Assembly: GCA_019671135.1 (NCBI GenBank)
Contig: JAHRHY010000012.1
Span: forward strand, 1,550,001 to 1,614,000
DNA from: Linnemannia hyalina
Lineage: Eukaryota > Mortierellomycota > Mortierellomycetes > Mortierellales > Mortierellaceae
Direction: 5' to 3'
Length of the DNA stretch: 64,000 bases
Numbering within the stretch: the stretch's first letter is position 1; each line of letters opens with the position of its first letter. A program made the translations under genes and the position numbers. Below the pieces are notes generated by a model, which worked only from the letters and a program-made list of their open reading frames with translations, did no database searches and had not been told where the DNA came from. Shown here in pieces: positions 1-14,403 of this stretch.

Positions 1-598
1 GGGGGATTGATTTTTAAACAAGCCTGGGCGGAGGGAGGGTGAGCTGTCTTTTGTTAATGGGAACGAGAGGATGTGAAGGATAGACCTTTTCATAGATTGA
101 TCATGGATTTTTGCATGTATTGTTCATTTTGCTTACCAATTGACGTGGTTCTTTGTCACCTCATGTCTTATACACGGGGGTGAGTAAAAGTATATATCTG
201 AAGAATGCACAACGGGGACAAAGGAAAAATGTAAACGACGACGCGGGTCTACCAAAATTTCTTGCGCGGTTCAGAGGATATGGTGGCTTAGCCGGTTAGA
301 GATCAGCTTTTCACTTTCGTTTTGCATGGGAGGCACAAACGTTCACGCGCATCCCTCTTGTTCTTCACATAAACTCCTTCGCCTCCGTTCATCCTGCTTG
401 CCCACCCATCCTTCCATCCTTCCGCACTCAGCCTTGGCTTGCCTCACATCACAAGCACATCAGGAACGCAGGAACACTGGAGAAACAATACCAGTCGCTA
501 CATAGCCATTGTCTGAACTGGAGCTTTAATTCCTTTCACACGAGCAACACACGACCGCCGTCTCTAGTGATCAACGAAGAAGGAAACAACTAGCAACA
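1..598. other. Intergenic region and 5' region of FIP1
   Basis: I see no convincing gene here. The last ~250 bases are CT-rich with repeated cttcc and ccatcc blocks, which fits a fungal core promoter and 5' UTR of the downstream FIP1 gene. A stretch near 286-297 (tggcttagccgg) looks like a tRNA A-box, but no B-box or cloverleaf follows, so no tRNA is called. Confidence 0.5.
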
Positions 599-3515
599 AT
601 GTCGCACATTGACGACGATGACGAGTTCTTATACGGCTCCTCGGAACCCACTACCAACGCCCCCGCTCCCGCAGTAGCTGGTAACTACACCAATCACAAG
701 AGCCTCAGGGGGCTTATCCTTTCGCGTTCGAATGAACCTTTTGTCGGGTGCCTTTCTTGGTGTGTATTGCAGCGGGACCTAACAGTGGTATTCTTTTTTT
801 TGCGGCTCTTTGATAATGTAGGCCAGGACAGCGATGCATTTGATCTCTACGGCGGCGAAGGCGGATCCAAGTATGTCACTTTTTTTTGTGGGGGCACAGG
901 ATGTTTGTTCAATGTTTGAGAAAGTCGCCGCCATCGAGTTTTTTTTTTATCGTCACTATTGTCTGACAAATCCATCACTGCTATTCTCTACCGCCTACAC
1001 TTTTTTTTTGTTCAAATTAGATCGACAGAGGTCAGGGTCATGCCAGGAACAACAGGCGCTACTCAAGATGCCTCAGATGCCGCGGCCAAGAATGGTGGAG
1101 CCGACGACGATGAGGCCAATGGTGACGGTGATGACGATGAGGAGGAGGAAGGGTCAGATGAGGATGAGGATGATGAAGACGAGGATAGCGAATCTGTAAG
1201 TTCTATCGCCTTTGCTTGATTGTTTTGCTCTTGTGGTTGATACCACAAACAGAATGTTATTTGGTTACTGATGATTGGTTTCATCACTTTGAATGTTATA
1301 GGATATCGAGATTGTTATGGATAACGAGGATAGTAGAGATGCCGCTGGACCCTCAAAGTAAACCACTGCGGCCTAATACTGTGTGCTCTCTCAGGTTCAT
1401 TTCATTCTGGACTGCACGTAATGAACTGCGCGTGCTCAACTTCTCTAACCTGTATCTTCCTTCCACATAACTAGACAGACAGTTGTGAACATCAAGGCGA
1501 CAACACCCGCCAAACCAGGAACGACGACAGTGACAAAGGCAGACGGTACAGTCGATGTAATCCCAGCAACAAAACCCGGCGGTGTCGACATCAATGCGGT
1601 CGGAGCAATAGACGGTGTCGAACTGTTTGATGTGGATCTGGATGGTGCCGAGGACAAGCCATGGCGCAAACCTGGAGCTGATTTGACGGATTACTTCAAT
1701 TATGGATTCAACGAGAATATCTGGAGGGCTTATTGTCATAAGCAAAAGATGATGCGCGATAACCCCTTTGCTGGCGGCAAGGTATATTATCATATCTGTT
1801 TTCAGCACCAAAATCCTCTTGTTTTTCTGTGTTATCCAAGACGACGAAAGCTAACGCATACACTTCAATATGATATGATAGGGCTTTGATATCGACCCAA
1901 GTTTGCTGATGGATCTGCCTCCAGAGCTGAGAATGGGCGTGCCAGGAATGCCAGGAATGCCGGGAATGCCAGGAATGCCAGGAATGATGCCCGGTATGCC
2001 CGGTATGCCCGGTATGATGCCAGGGATGCCACCAGGGATGATGGGCGGTATGCCTGGTATGCCAAACATGATGGGACGCCCAGGAATGCCGATGGGTATG
2101 AACATGGGGGGTATGCCCAACATGATGAACCAAATGAACCAGCAGCGTGGAGGTCCTCCTGGTGGCAGCGGTGCCGGTCGTGGTAACCGTTTCGCTCTGC
2201 CTAACAATCCTCAAGGTGGCCCTGGAGGTCCTGGAGGTCCTGGAGGTCCTGGCGGTCCTGGCGGTCCTGGTGGTGCTGGACGAGGCGATTTCGATGGACA
2301 GAATGATAGGAGCCCGAACCTTCAGCGGAATGGAAGCACTGGCCCCAACGGTGGGGATGACGATGATTCTTTCCAGGGCGGAGATTTCCAGCAGGGTGGT
2401 CGACCACCTCATTTTGGAGGAGATGGTGGATTCAACCGGCCTGGACCTGGCGGGTTTGGGGGCGGAGCTGGACGTGGAGGTAACGCTCCTGGTATGCGTG
2501 GAGGCATGATGGGAGGCGGCGCGGCTGGAGGTGCTGGTCGCGGCCGTGGTGGTCCTCCGTCTGATAACTTCCGTGCAGGTGCTCAAATACCTCGTGGACC
2601 GGCTGCAGGAGCGAGCGGAGGCAATTTCAACAACAACCAATGGGATGGCGCCAACAACAACAATAGCTTTGGATCAGGTCAAGGAGCAGGAGGTCAGGGC
2701 GGTAATACCGGTGGGCCTGGCTTCCCTGGAGGACGTGCGCCACCCAACCAAGGTATGAACTTTCAGCAAGGAGGAGGATCTTTTGGGCGTCAGGGGTCGC
2801 CTATGGTGAAGCATGAGCGTGATGAGGCAGACGGTAGCCCTCGAGGAGGTAGCATTGACCGTGACCAGCGTGAGTCGAGAGACGGCGGTGGAGGTAGCAG
2901 CCGTGGGGAGACCAGGGACCGTGAGAGCAGCCGCGATTACCACCGCGACAATCGGTCCAGTGGTGGTGATCGAGGAGATCGCGAGAAGGGTGACCGCGAC
3001 CGCGAGCGTGAACGTGACCGTGATCGTGATGGCAGCCGTGTGTCTAGCCGGGAAGGACGTGGAAGTAGTCGGGAGAGAGAGAGGAGTTCACGAACTGACA
3101 GAGACAGGGACCGTGGTGGCGAGTCGAGGGATCGCGATAGAAGTGACCGCGATCATCACCGGTCCTCGGATCGTGACAGGTCAGATCGGCATGATGACCG
3201 TCGTGGCGGAAGCGGAAGTGGAAGTGGCAGTGGTGGAAAGGACAAGTCGCAGTCTGATAAGGATAAGGTACCTTTCTCCACCTAAGCTTCCCTTGGCTTA
3301 ACTTGTTGGGACATTTTTGAAAAGGATCGTTTGCTTCTCAAAAGTCTTTTTTGCAGCAGGATATCTAACCATGACCGTTATTTTTCTTTTCTTCTTTCTT
3401 TATCGCATTACTAATTACGCTTTAGGAGCGATGGGATCGCGAAGATGAAATAAGGCGGAAGAGAGGAGCAAGTTCGACACCCCGAGATGACGAGCGCAAA
3501 CGTGGGCGCCATTGA
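599..3515 (+). CDS. FIP1: Fip1-like pre-mRNA 3'-end processing (polyadenylation) factor
   Basis: Subunit of the cleavage and polyadenylation machinery that tethers poly(A) polymerase in the nucleus. My join is 599-680, 822-870, 1021-1195, 1302-1357, 1475-1781, 1882-3267 and 3426-3515, giving about 714 residues; all joins keep frame. The N-terminus is acidic (DDDDEFLYG), followed by a long Asp/Glu run and an SESDIEIVMD block. The diagnostic Fip1 motif lies near residues 183-220 ([20 protein letters not shown], then a W-R-A-Y segment). The large sixth exon is low complexity: Met-Pro-Gly repeats, Gly-Gly-Pro repeats, Arg-Gly-Gly stretches and a long Arg/Asp/Ser tail like the RD-rich tails of animal FIP1L1. 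The last exon ends in a basic tail, KRGRH. It converges on the tepsin gene with about 175 bases between stop codons; an aataaa lies near 3605. Family assignment is firm, exact exon ends less so. Confidence 0.9.
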
Positions 3516-3690
3516 TAAGCATCAAGTGCATTGGCTATCTCCTGTTCCTGCATCTCTTTTTTTTTTTCCACACTTCAACTTTTGTTTATTTTCTCAATAC
3601 ATGTAATAAAACTACCCATTTTTAAGGCACAAAGAACACATGTTTACGTTTGCTTTATTTGCAGGCGCTAGAAAAAGCGAAAGGGAATAT

Positions 3691-6146
3691 TTAGGCACCA
3701 ATGTCGAGGAGCATGACATCTGGAAGCGTGATGGCTGGTGTTGGCGAGTCTTTGAGCCTAGACGTCGGGGAGTTTAAGTGGCGAAGTTCTTGCTCAATAT
3801 ATTCTGTCAGCTATTAAAAGACGAAAGTGAAGTTAGAAACGCACAGAAAGATAATATATATATATTGAAATCTGGACTCTTAGCAAAAGTAGGAGGGCAA
3901 TTCTTACGTGACGAGAAATGGCGCTGATCGATACTTGCGAGGCATTTTGACAGCGTGCGCCGGTTAGAGTCTGGACGAGTATTGGCAATGCCGTGCAGGA
4001 GATGACTTCTGGACGAGTCGTCCAATGGGCCAACAGAGCATCCAGCACAAACAGGTATCTCTAATCACAACATGGTAATCGGAGTGTGAGTTAAGAGGCG
4101 CCATATGACTTGGAAAGGCGCGAGAGTTGTCAACAAGGTGAGCTAAGATGACTTACGAGCCGTCGTTCCCAGGTCTCTTGTTCGATCCAATCAACCATAT
4201 CGCGCAAGATACCAGTCATCGTCGGGACTGCCGGCGGCTGTAGTACTGAGGCATAGTCAGTACTTTCGTTCTCATTGTTGAAAAGTTGAGGTTGCTCGGC
4301 AGAAATGAGCGACTCCTGCCTGATACCCTCAACCACCACCGCACACACCTCTCCAGCAACTCCCCAAACCGCAAGCCGATGGTCATTGTCATCCCTAACT
4401 GCCAACAACGTCTCCTGCTGTAGTTGCGTCCTGACATAGTTAGTCTGGATGTGCTGTGCAAGACTGTAAACCATCGCCGAGGTCGTGTTCCTGAACTGCG
4501 TATGATCCACGCGAGGGATCGAAAAAGTCCTATTCGTCGCGTACACATCCTGCTCTGTCCCAACTCCCGCACCTCCCGGTGTACTGTCAGCCCATCTCCC
4601 ACCAGCAAGACCCTGAACTCTGTGCGTTCGTTTAAAAGGATTCGTCCCCATCATCACAATACCGCCACTGTCTTTGGTGTTCCGTGGGTTACCGCTGTGT
4701 TGTCCGGGGTGGTGCATGCTATACTCGCCTACAAACAATTTCTGACGTCGTTGCTCCTGCTGGCGGTAGGCCGCTTGCATTGCTATTGGTGGTGGCGGTG
4801 CAGTCAGGTCCTGTATCCTATCAAACAGTTTTGACATCAGCGTCGGTTCTACTTACACGAACAGCAGAGCAAAGAGGATTAATAACCATGTAACTAATCT
4901 TTGCTCCGCAATTCACAGGGACGCGTGGTGGGTTTGACCATATTTTCTGTGGCAGTTACCTGATTGAGGGTTCAGCTGTTCGAATTCTGGGTTCCCGAAT
5001 CCCGGTAGTGGAGGTGACGCTGCGTCTTCTCTTTTCTTCTCTGTCTTCTTCCTTGGTTTCGTCTTTGACGTTGATGTAGTCTCCTGGAGAACACTGCTTG
5101 ATCGCCGTGTATTGCCATCACTGTCCGAGTCCTCGTAATCTAACATCATTTGGAGTTTGTGAATGGCAACTTGAGTTAGACGTAGTTTCGTGGTGATGGC
5201 AGATATGTTTTGGTCGATAGAAATTGAAGTAATGTACCTGAGTTGCCATATCCTGGGAGACCTTGGGTATTATTCCGCAAAACGGCTGACTCCCTGTCAG
5301 TCCATTTCTGTTGCGCCTCGAGGATTTCGTGGTCCTGGACTGGGTTCGAATGCATGTACTCAATCAGATCCTATTCCATGCAAGAACAAAACGACGTGGT
5401 TAGGGGCTTCACTTTTTCTTCTACTACAAAACACACACAGCGCGCCAGCCCATAATCGACAATTTCCAATAGCGTTGGTCAATGTACCTCGGCAATGGTC
5501 CTGATATCCTCGTTCAACCGGTCTCCATGGATCTCATCCCAAGCACCCCGATACCCAACCACTTCCGACAGAGGCCCCTTCCCGCCCCGCGCCAACTGGA
5601 TCCTGAACTCTACAGACCCACTCTGAGCCAATTGACGGAGGATCTTGAGTGCTTTCAGAATAACGTGCGGGGAGGACGCATAGGTTGAGGATGTTGATGA
5701 TTGCCCCTGTGAGAGTCCTGTCCCTGTTCCTGGTACTGCGGAGTTGCTTTGCCCAATGAATGTCGAAGTTGTGGTAGAGGTGGAGGAGGAGGCGGAGTAT
5801 CCGGTGGGTGTGATGGCTTTAAGGAGCTGGGAAAGGACAGCTGTGCAGGTCCCTGAGGATTGTGTCAGGCCTAAGAAGAGAAGCGCGTAAAGGCGAGCTT
5901 GTTAATCACGTTTGTTTCATAGGAGAGCTGACAGTTGCGATGAAGGGAGGTTGGTGTGTACTTACGAGCGAGTTCAGGGAAGAGGTAGCCAGGTGTGGGC
6001 TTTGGGTCATTGGCGAGAGCCTTGGAGAGGAGGGCATGAGCTTTTAGGGAGTTGATGGTTGCTCGGGTTGATTCCGCGAGTTGGTTCATGGCTGCTCTCG
6101 CGTGTTGAATGAATGCTGAGGTTGTAAGTTGATGAATGCGAGGCAA
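3691..6146 (-). CDS. Tepsin-like ENTH-domain protein (AP-4 accessory)
   Basis: Tepsin is an adaptor-associated ENTH/VHS-type protein that rides on AP-4 vesicles leaving the trans-Golgi. Reverse-strand join: 6146-5966, 5870-5488, 5370-5238, 5169-4960, 4893-4857, 4817-4157, 4060-3908 and 3810-3691, about 625 residues, frame kept throughout. The N-terminal ENTH-like part reads TPGYLFPELAR, then HVILKALKILRQLAQSGS and a GAWDEIHGD segment ending in an AEDLIEY helix, the pattern of animal and plant tepsins (PGYLFEEI, LKVLKILLYL). A Ser/Thr-rich linker interrupts the domain near residues 85-120. A second helical region follows in the 661-base exon. The C-terminus ends PDVMLLDIGA. The 37-base exon at 4857-4893 encodes a very hydrophobic peptide and is the least certain join. 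The start could also be the internal Met at 6089. Its promoter lies in the edge of the left inverted-repeat arm. Confidence 0.75.
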
Positions 6147-6689
6147 GGGAGTGAAGGAAGGAAGGTTGTTTTTGAAGAGCTGTCAGGGTCTCGCGTAGGG
6201 GGGTCGTTTTTTTGAGACCTTGATTTTTTATTGGCAACAAAAATAATTGTGGCCAGCCAGGTGCGGTCTTTCAAATTGATGGCGTTTTGTCGGAATCTCA
6301 ACAAACGAACTGTTTGGAGTCGAAGTATCCTCCTGAACACGTTTCTTAAAGACGACCCCTTTTTTTTTTTTTTTTTGCCTGTAAGGAGCTCCGATCGCAA
6401 TAGAACAGCGGCAATAGAGAGACCGTAATCATAGAGCGACTTCCTGCGACAGAAGATCACGATGTGTATCCACAATGGATGAGATTCTAGGAGGTATAAG
6501 TGAAACAAAAAGGCGATGGTTAAGACTGTATCTGACACTCGTACCTGAATATGTGTCGCGTGCTTTGGATACGTTTCTTTGTTGGTTGTGATGGAAGGAG
6601 AAGGAGAAAGGAGGAAGAGGAAGAGGGAGATTAGTTATAAGTCCCATGAACATTCAGAGGGCAATAGAGTTGCCATAGAAAAAAAAAGT

Positions 6690-8490
6690 GGTACCTTTAA
6701 TTGATATGCTAATTATCCTCGTGTTCACTAATACCATCGCTATGAACAGTCATGAACAAGGCCGTCTAAGCAACCAGAACAGCGACAAAAAAAATAGACT
6801 AGAAAGACCGACCGTCCAAAAGCGCATAAACTCATATAGCCCACATTCCTCCTACACATCACCCCATAAATTCCAACACTCAGGGACAAAGACATATAAC
6901 CCACCAAATTCAGTTAACCGACTGCCACGCTACCCGGTACACCTCCAAACACGGTTCCCAGTAGCAGTGGATAACGGAATTGCAAGTACCAAGAGCCCTT
7001 AGAAAGCAAACCACCCTCTGTAGTGCAAAAGCCCACAGAGCAGGGTCAAGGTTGCAGAGTGGGGTTTCTTGCACCCTACGATGGGCAGACATGGGCGCTA
7101 TCCAGAGGATTCCGCAATGCGTTGACGGAACTACGTTGCTTTAGCCAAGAGAACAAAAGCAAGACCACAGACATACTCTAGGGATCCTCCCAGCGAAGAT
7201 GCATCCAAGAAATGGTACCTTCAACGTGAAAGCAAATGGTTCCCGTGCAGAAATGGCAGCGCGTTTGAACCAATTGTTAACATCCTCGTACTTCCCTTTC
7301 GATCGAACAGGTTGTATATGAAAGATGGACCTAAAGAGGCTCCAAGCCAAACAAGAAAAAGACAATTGAAAAATGTATTAGAAAGACCGACTTTCTAGAG
7401 AGTGCATAGTCCATCCAACAAGTCTCCCGCAATTCTTCCTATTCGCTTCCCAACAATGAAGGACAATGACAATAAATATCAGAGGCAGTTGACCCCTGCT
7501 ACGGCTGCTCAGTGCACCTCCGAACCGGCCCCCAGTGCCTGTGGATAACGTAATTGAAAGTACGATGGTCCGCTGGAAGCGACTACCCTCTTTAGTCCAA
7601 GAAGGCACAGAGCAGGGTCAAGGCTGCAAAGTGGGATCTCTTGCACCCTAGGAGGGGCCATGAGTGCTTTTCCAGAGGATTCCGAAATACAATGACGGAA
7701 CTACGTTGCTTTTGCCAAGAGGACAAAAGCAAGATCACAGGTACTAAACCTAGGGGTCCTGCTAAGGACATCTGCATCCAAGAAACGGTACCGACAAAGT
7801 GTTGGCGAATAGTTCCTGTGAAAATAAAGCAGTGTCATTGAATCAATTGTTGACGTCCTTGCACTTCCCTTTTGATCGAACAGGTTGTTTATGGAAGATA
7901 GACCTAAAGAGGCTCCAAGTCAAACAAGGAAAATACAGTTGAAAAATCCGTTAGAAAGACCGACTTTCTAGAGAGTGCAGCGTCCATCCAACGAGTCTCC
8001 CGCAATTCTTCCTATTCGCTTCCCAACAATGAAGGACAATGACAATAAATATCAGAGGCAGTTGACCCCTGCTACGGCTGCTCAGTGCACCTCCGAACCG
8101 GCCCCCAGTTCCTGTGGATAACGTAAATGAATCTACCATGGGCCTCTGGAAGCGACTACCCTCTTTAGTCCAAGAGGCCACAGAGCAGGGTCAAAGCTGC
8201 AAAGTGGGATCTCTTGCACCCTAGGAGGGGCCATGAGTGCTTTTCCAGAGGATTCCGCAGTATGTTGGCGGGAAACAACGTTGCTTTTGCCAAGAGGACA
8301 AAAGCAAGACCACAGGTACTAAACCTAGGGGTCCTGCTAAGGACATCTGCATCCAAGAAACGGTACCAACAAAGTGTTGGCGAATAGTCCATGCGAGAGT
8401 TTCGTTGAAGGGAAGTCGATGGCGACGTTTTTTTGCACTTTCCTTGAGAAAATCTAGAAGACCGAGAGCAACGAATGCCAGCTCCTGAGT
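6690..8490. repeat. Tandem array of about three ~575-bp monomers (left arm)
   Basis: The marker 'gaaagaccgac' recurs at about 6803, 7381 and 7954, spacing 573-578 bases. Between markers the second and third units are almost identical (for example the block with ccgcaattcttcctattcgc). The first unit is more diverged. Monomers carry short reverse-strand open frames (76 residues at 7378-7608 and 7951-8181, 135 residues at 8165-8572) that resemble each other, but I cannot show they are genes. The array lies 5' of the kinase gene starting at 9070. Confidence 0.85.
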
Positions 8491-9069
8491 TTGGTCTTAG
8501 ATCGCGCAGATGATCGAGTCGAATCGAAGTGGTTGAAGACAGAGCAAACAGAGGAAACGAGGAATGGCGCACGAGATGTGTGATGGATTGCGTGTGAAAG
8601 GTGAAGATGGGAATAAGTTCATTTGACTGATGGTGGCTGGCCTGGTGGCTGAGACTATTAAGCCTTGAAACTGATAGGCTAAAGCTGGTTCAAATATCAC
8701 CAACCTGTCTTAAACCTGGAGCTGTTATCAATGGTGATGGTGCCTGGCAAACCTGTTCCTGGATTCAGAAACCGACATACATTCACTTTTATCAACGCCC
8801 ACCGTTGCCAATTTGAACCGTTCGTTTTGATACCCTCATCGTCGAGAATTCAACACCATGGCACCATCGACCTTAGGTCCTTAGGTCAGCCACATCAGCC
8901 ACATCAGCCACACGTTTCGGTGGCAGCGACGGCTTCCACATTCATTCACCGCAGCTGAGTCTCTGCGTCTATTTAACGTCAATTGAGAGCAAAGGTTGGC
9001 CAAAGCACATCATTTATTAAGACAGACGACACAAAGTTCACTAAACTGATTCCTCCTCAACCTCCAACC
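8491..9069. promoter_or_regulatory. Spacer between monomer array and kinase gene
   Basis: No gene seen. The segment is conserved with the right arm (45649-46190), including a short tandem 'cagccacat' triplet near 8885-8912 that is reduced to one copy in the right arm. It is the likely promoter and leader of the kinase gene. Confidence 0.4.
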
Positions 9070-11358
<2,289 letters not shown>

Positions 11359-12262
11359 TTTGATAGTCAGTACCGGCTCCGCAGCAAAGACACCCCTACC
11401 CTGTCTTCTCTTCATACTATACCCATTATGTTTTCTTCCATTCTTCTTTTCTTTTCCAACCCTTTGCACATTTGAGCGACAGTCCACGCGACTTCGTCCT
11501 CCTCTCCGGCCTTTGCGCCCCTACATGTATATAGCACACAACCCCAAATGTATATAGAGCACACAACCCAAAATAATAGACTCTTTTCCCTCGATGGCGC
11601 TGGTTATAACCGCCCACGACTTACCCCATATCATGAGCCCAGAGCCATGAAGTGCTATGCAATTGAGCGTCAACCAGAAACTATCATCCCATGGTATGCG
11701 GACAGCTGTAGAGTGACAAATAAACAAAGAGAGGAAACGGACAAGGAGGTGCGTAAGGAATAATTACGTGGTGTGAAAAACGAGGTAGTTGGAGAACAGA
11801 ACAACAGACGAGGTTTGGTTAAATACTTTGTGAGGTGACAAGAAACTTCTATTGGCGGCTGGGTAAATGAAGGAGGAGGAGGAGGCAAGGGTTTGTAAGA
11901 GAAGGGTGCCGTTTTGGTTGAGGTTCCTTCTGGTATCAAGAGAAGAGACAAAGAGCGGCCAAGTCGACAGACATACAGGTAGATACCTGGTGTTTATATT
12001 GTGAGTGTGTTCATAGAGCCAGACAAGGAAGGTATAGTGAGAGAAGTGATAAGAGAAATCGAGTGTGTTGCAGAATGAGAGGAGTTGTGTGTCGTTGGGG
12101 GAGTGGAGGAGATGGCGAGTTGGTGGTCATGCAGGCGTTGAAGAAAGAAACAAGAGGAGGAGTGTGAAGTGCAATGTGAAGTGAAAAAACGGCGTCGTTC
12201 ATGAGAGTGTTCACAATTTCACACACACTTGATGTTAGTAAGCTTACGGGGCATTTTTATTG
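11359..12262. other. 3' part of left arm, no gene recognised
   Basis: This segment pairs with 42587-43466 of the right arm. The two copies differ by indels that shift every short open frame I compared (for instance a reverse-strand frame starting MTTNSPSPPLPQRHT diverges after 15 residues). It therefore looks non-coding, or like the remains of a decayed gene. Confidence 0.5.
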
Positions 12263-12719
12263 CAGTCTTACGGGGCTTTTTAGTGGTCACTCTTCTGGTC
12301 ATTCTCATTACTGTCTGTCCAGCTCTGGTCACCTGGACATTCGTGCTTTGATTCGAGTTAGCCTGGTGTTCCTCTTCTTTTGGGCCACGATTAATCTTTA
12401 TCACGGTCTGACACCAGCATTCTTGACCAAGGAGTGGATCAAGCTGTTCAAGACGACGTCGAATATCGCATTACTGGTCCGACAGTTTGTGGGTGCGATT
12501 GAGAAATTTGGTCGGACGGAGATATGGCACGTACGTTGCAAGGCGACGGTTGAATGGAAGACCCAAGGAATAACACCTCGAGAAAAGAAGGCGGGAGTGA
12601 GCAAGGGAGGAAAACCGACAGGATTTGGCCTGCCAAGTCGACGAGCCGGTTCATCAAAACAAGGTCTGAGTGAGGCGAACGAGAGGGTTATGCAGCACAT
12701 TCATGGCAAGACTGCATAA
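12201..12719 (+). other. Unrecognised open frame spanning the inner edge of the left arm
   Basis: A 172-codon open frame. Its first ~20 codons lie inside the repeat arm, while the rest is single copy in this window. The C-terminal half looks protein-like (TKEWIKLFKTTSNIALLVRQ, then a basic Lys/Gly/Arg-rich tail ending HIHGKTA); the N-terminal half is less so. I do not recognise a family. It may be the 3' end of a gene cut by the duplication, or a mobile-element remnant. The broken position is inferred only from the repeat edge. Confidence 0.25.
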
Positions 12720-14403
12720 ATTTTTTGGCACGAGATCTCGACTAGCGGAGGACCCGACAGGTCGCGTAGGAGATGCGGAGGGCTGGCTCGGTGCTGGCCA
12801 GTCCAAGACATTCATGCGACCCAAGTTGTGCAACTATAGGCATTCGGGGCCCCAGGAGATAGGCCTATCTGACAGCTCAGTACCTTCAAAGCCGTCATCC
12901 GACACCTCCTTCCCTGAATTTAGCAGCTTGGATTAGTCAGGCTCGGCACGCCGACACGATGTGTAGGGGATCTGGCGTAAATAAAAAAAAGTAAAAAAAA
13001 AGGTGTTCCCTTCTTTCTTCATACAAAAGCGCACTTCACTACCATGCACCCCTAATGCCACGACCGCTGACAGGAGTGAACATCTTGTCATTATCTATCA
13101 AACGCTTTCATTCCCCCAGGTTTGTCACTTCAGAAAAAAGAAGCAAAAAGAACCGATCGATCGAACTGACCATTGGTTTGGATGCGTTTGAAATAAAAGC
13201 ATGATACATCATCTCTCCTCTGTGAGGCCTTTGTCCGTGATCCTTGCTTCCAGTTTTTTCCAGGCTTTTTTTGGCGGCAGCCTTGTCACTCTCTTATAAC
13301 AAAAATCGTTTGACTGATGAGCGTACTTCCCTTTGCATGCACAATCCGTCATATCTCCAACATGTCACATATATCAATTGTCCGCTTCCTCCTCATAGGA
13401 CGATCGCTCGAAGCCGTACCCAGGGAATGCATGAAACTTTATATGGTATGTGGTCCTCTCTGGGTGCCACAAAAGAAATGAAAGGTGTTGATATATGCTA
13501 CAACGAAGGATGAAGGAGAAAGGCGTGTACACTACAAAGGGGTTTTAAAAAACATAATAACGAAATGAAAAAAGTGCGCCTCACAGATGTGTCCCGAACA
13601 CGACGGTAATACGGTCTACTCAAATGGGAGTGGAGGTTCAGGCAGGAACATTCCATACTCAACTCCCTCTTCGCTAAAGGCGACTTTATCATTGGCATTG
13701 ACAGGGGGGGGGGCGATCGGGGTTCCCTGGATGTGGCCTGTGCCAGGGTATGGCGGGTCTGAGGCTCAGCCAACTTTACTCAACTGTGTAGGGCATCCAA
13801 TCTCCGAGATTCTCGGAAGAAGCCATCGAGGAAGAGGACTGTGAGGGCTCTTTGCAAGGGGTACTTCTACGCTGGAGAGCAGGCGCGGCAGGCGTAGTAG
13901 TTGGGAACATCTTGGACGACTTTGTCAAAGAGGGATTTGTACACGGCTGTAGGATTCGATACCGATTAGCCTGGCGATTGGACTGAGGAATGCTGACCTG
14001 AAGATGGAGTGGAGGGCAACGAAATGGTCGACAAATCTGTGGATCCAGATCTAGCTCTTGACACTTGGGCACTTCTGAAGAGCTGGAGAGAGGAATGGTA
14101 ATTGGCAATGAGAGGCTGAAGAGGCGACAGCGGAAGGAGACGGAGTTGCAGGAGACTGTGAACAGGGTGCAACGGAAGGAGTCAATACACAGTTGGCTGC
14201 TGCGGGGGGCGAAGGGGTGGACACAGCAGGGCGCTTCTGGGATGCTCATCATCGTCCTCATCGCTATCTTTCTCGCGTGGCCTTTTCGCATTCGAAGCTC
14301 TGGAAGTCCCGCTATGAATCTCGCAGGACAACAGCGTCTTGAACGATGATCATCCCCTAAATTAAAGAGATGGTTGAACTTACGTTAACATGAGGAATTC
14401 TAA
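12720..14403. other. Gene-poor stretch between left arm and kinase pseudogene
   Basis: Apart from the short inverted match at 13080-13215, I see no supported gene. A reverse-strand open frame at 13776-14291 is Ser/Pro/Arg-rich with no recognisable motif. It lies directly 3' of the broken kinase, so it could include decayed C-terminal kinase sequence. A G8 run lies at 13706-13713. Confidence 0.35.
13080..13215. repeat. Short inverted match to 50180-51095; empty site of the Harbinger element
   Basis: The segment tcattatctatcaaacgc..attcccccagg matches the reverse complement of 51055-51095, and its continuation (aaccgatcgatcgaactgac, then ttggatgcgtttg) matches the reverse complement of 50205-50289. 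In the right copy the two halves are separated by the 765-bp element at 50290-51054; here they are contiguous. This locus is therefore a natural unoccupied site. Confidence 0.85.

Noticed and set aside
240..340. Possible tRNA gene (A-box-like tggcttagccgg)
   Set aside because: No B-box (ggttcgaatcc-like) at the right distance and no acceptor-stem pairing could be found.
1708..2640. Long reverse-strand open frame over FIP1
   Set aside because: It is the antisense of the Met-Pro-Gly and Gly-rich repeats; composition is low complexity and the forward frame is a clear FIP1.
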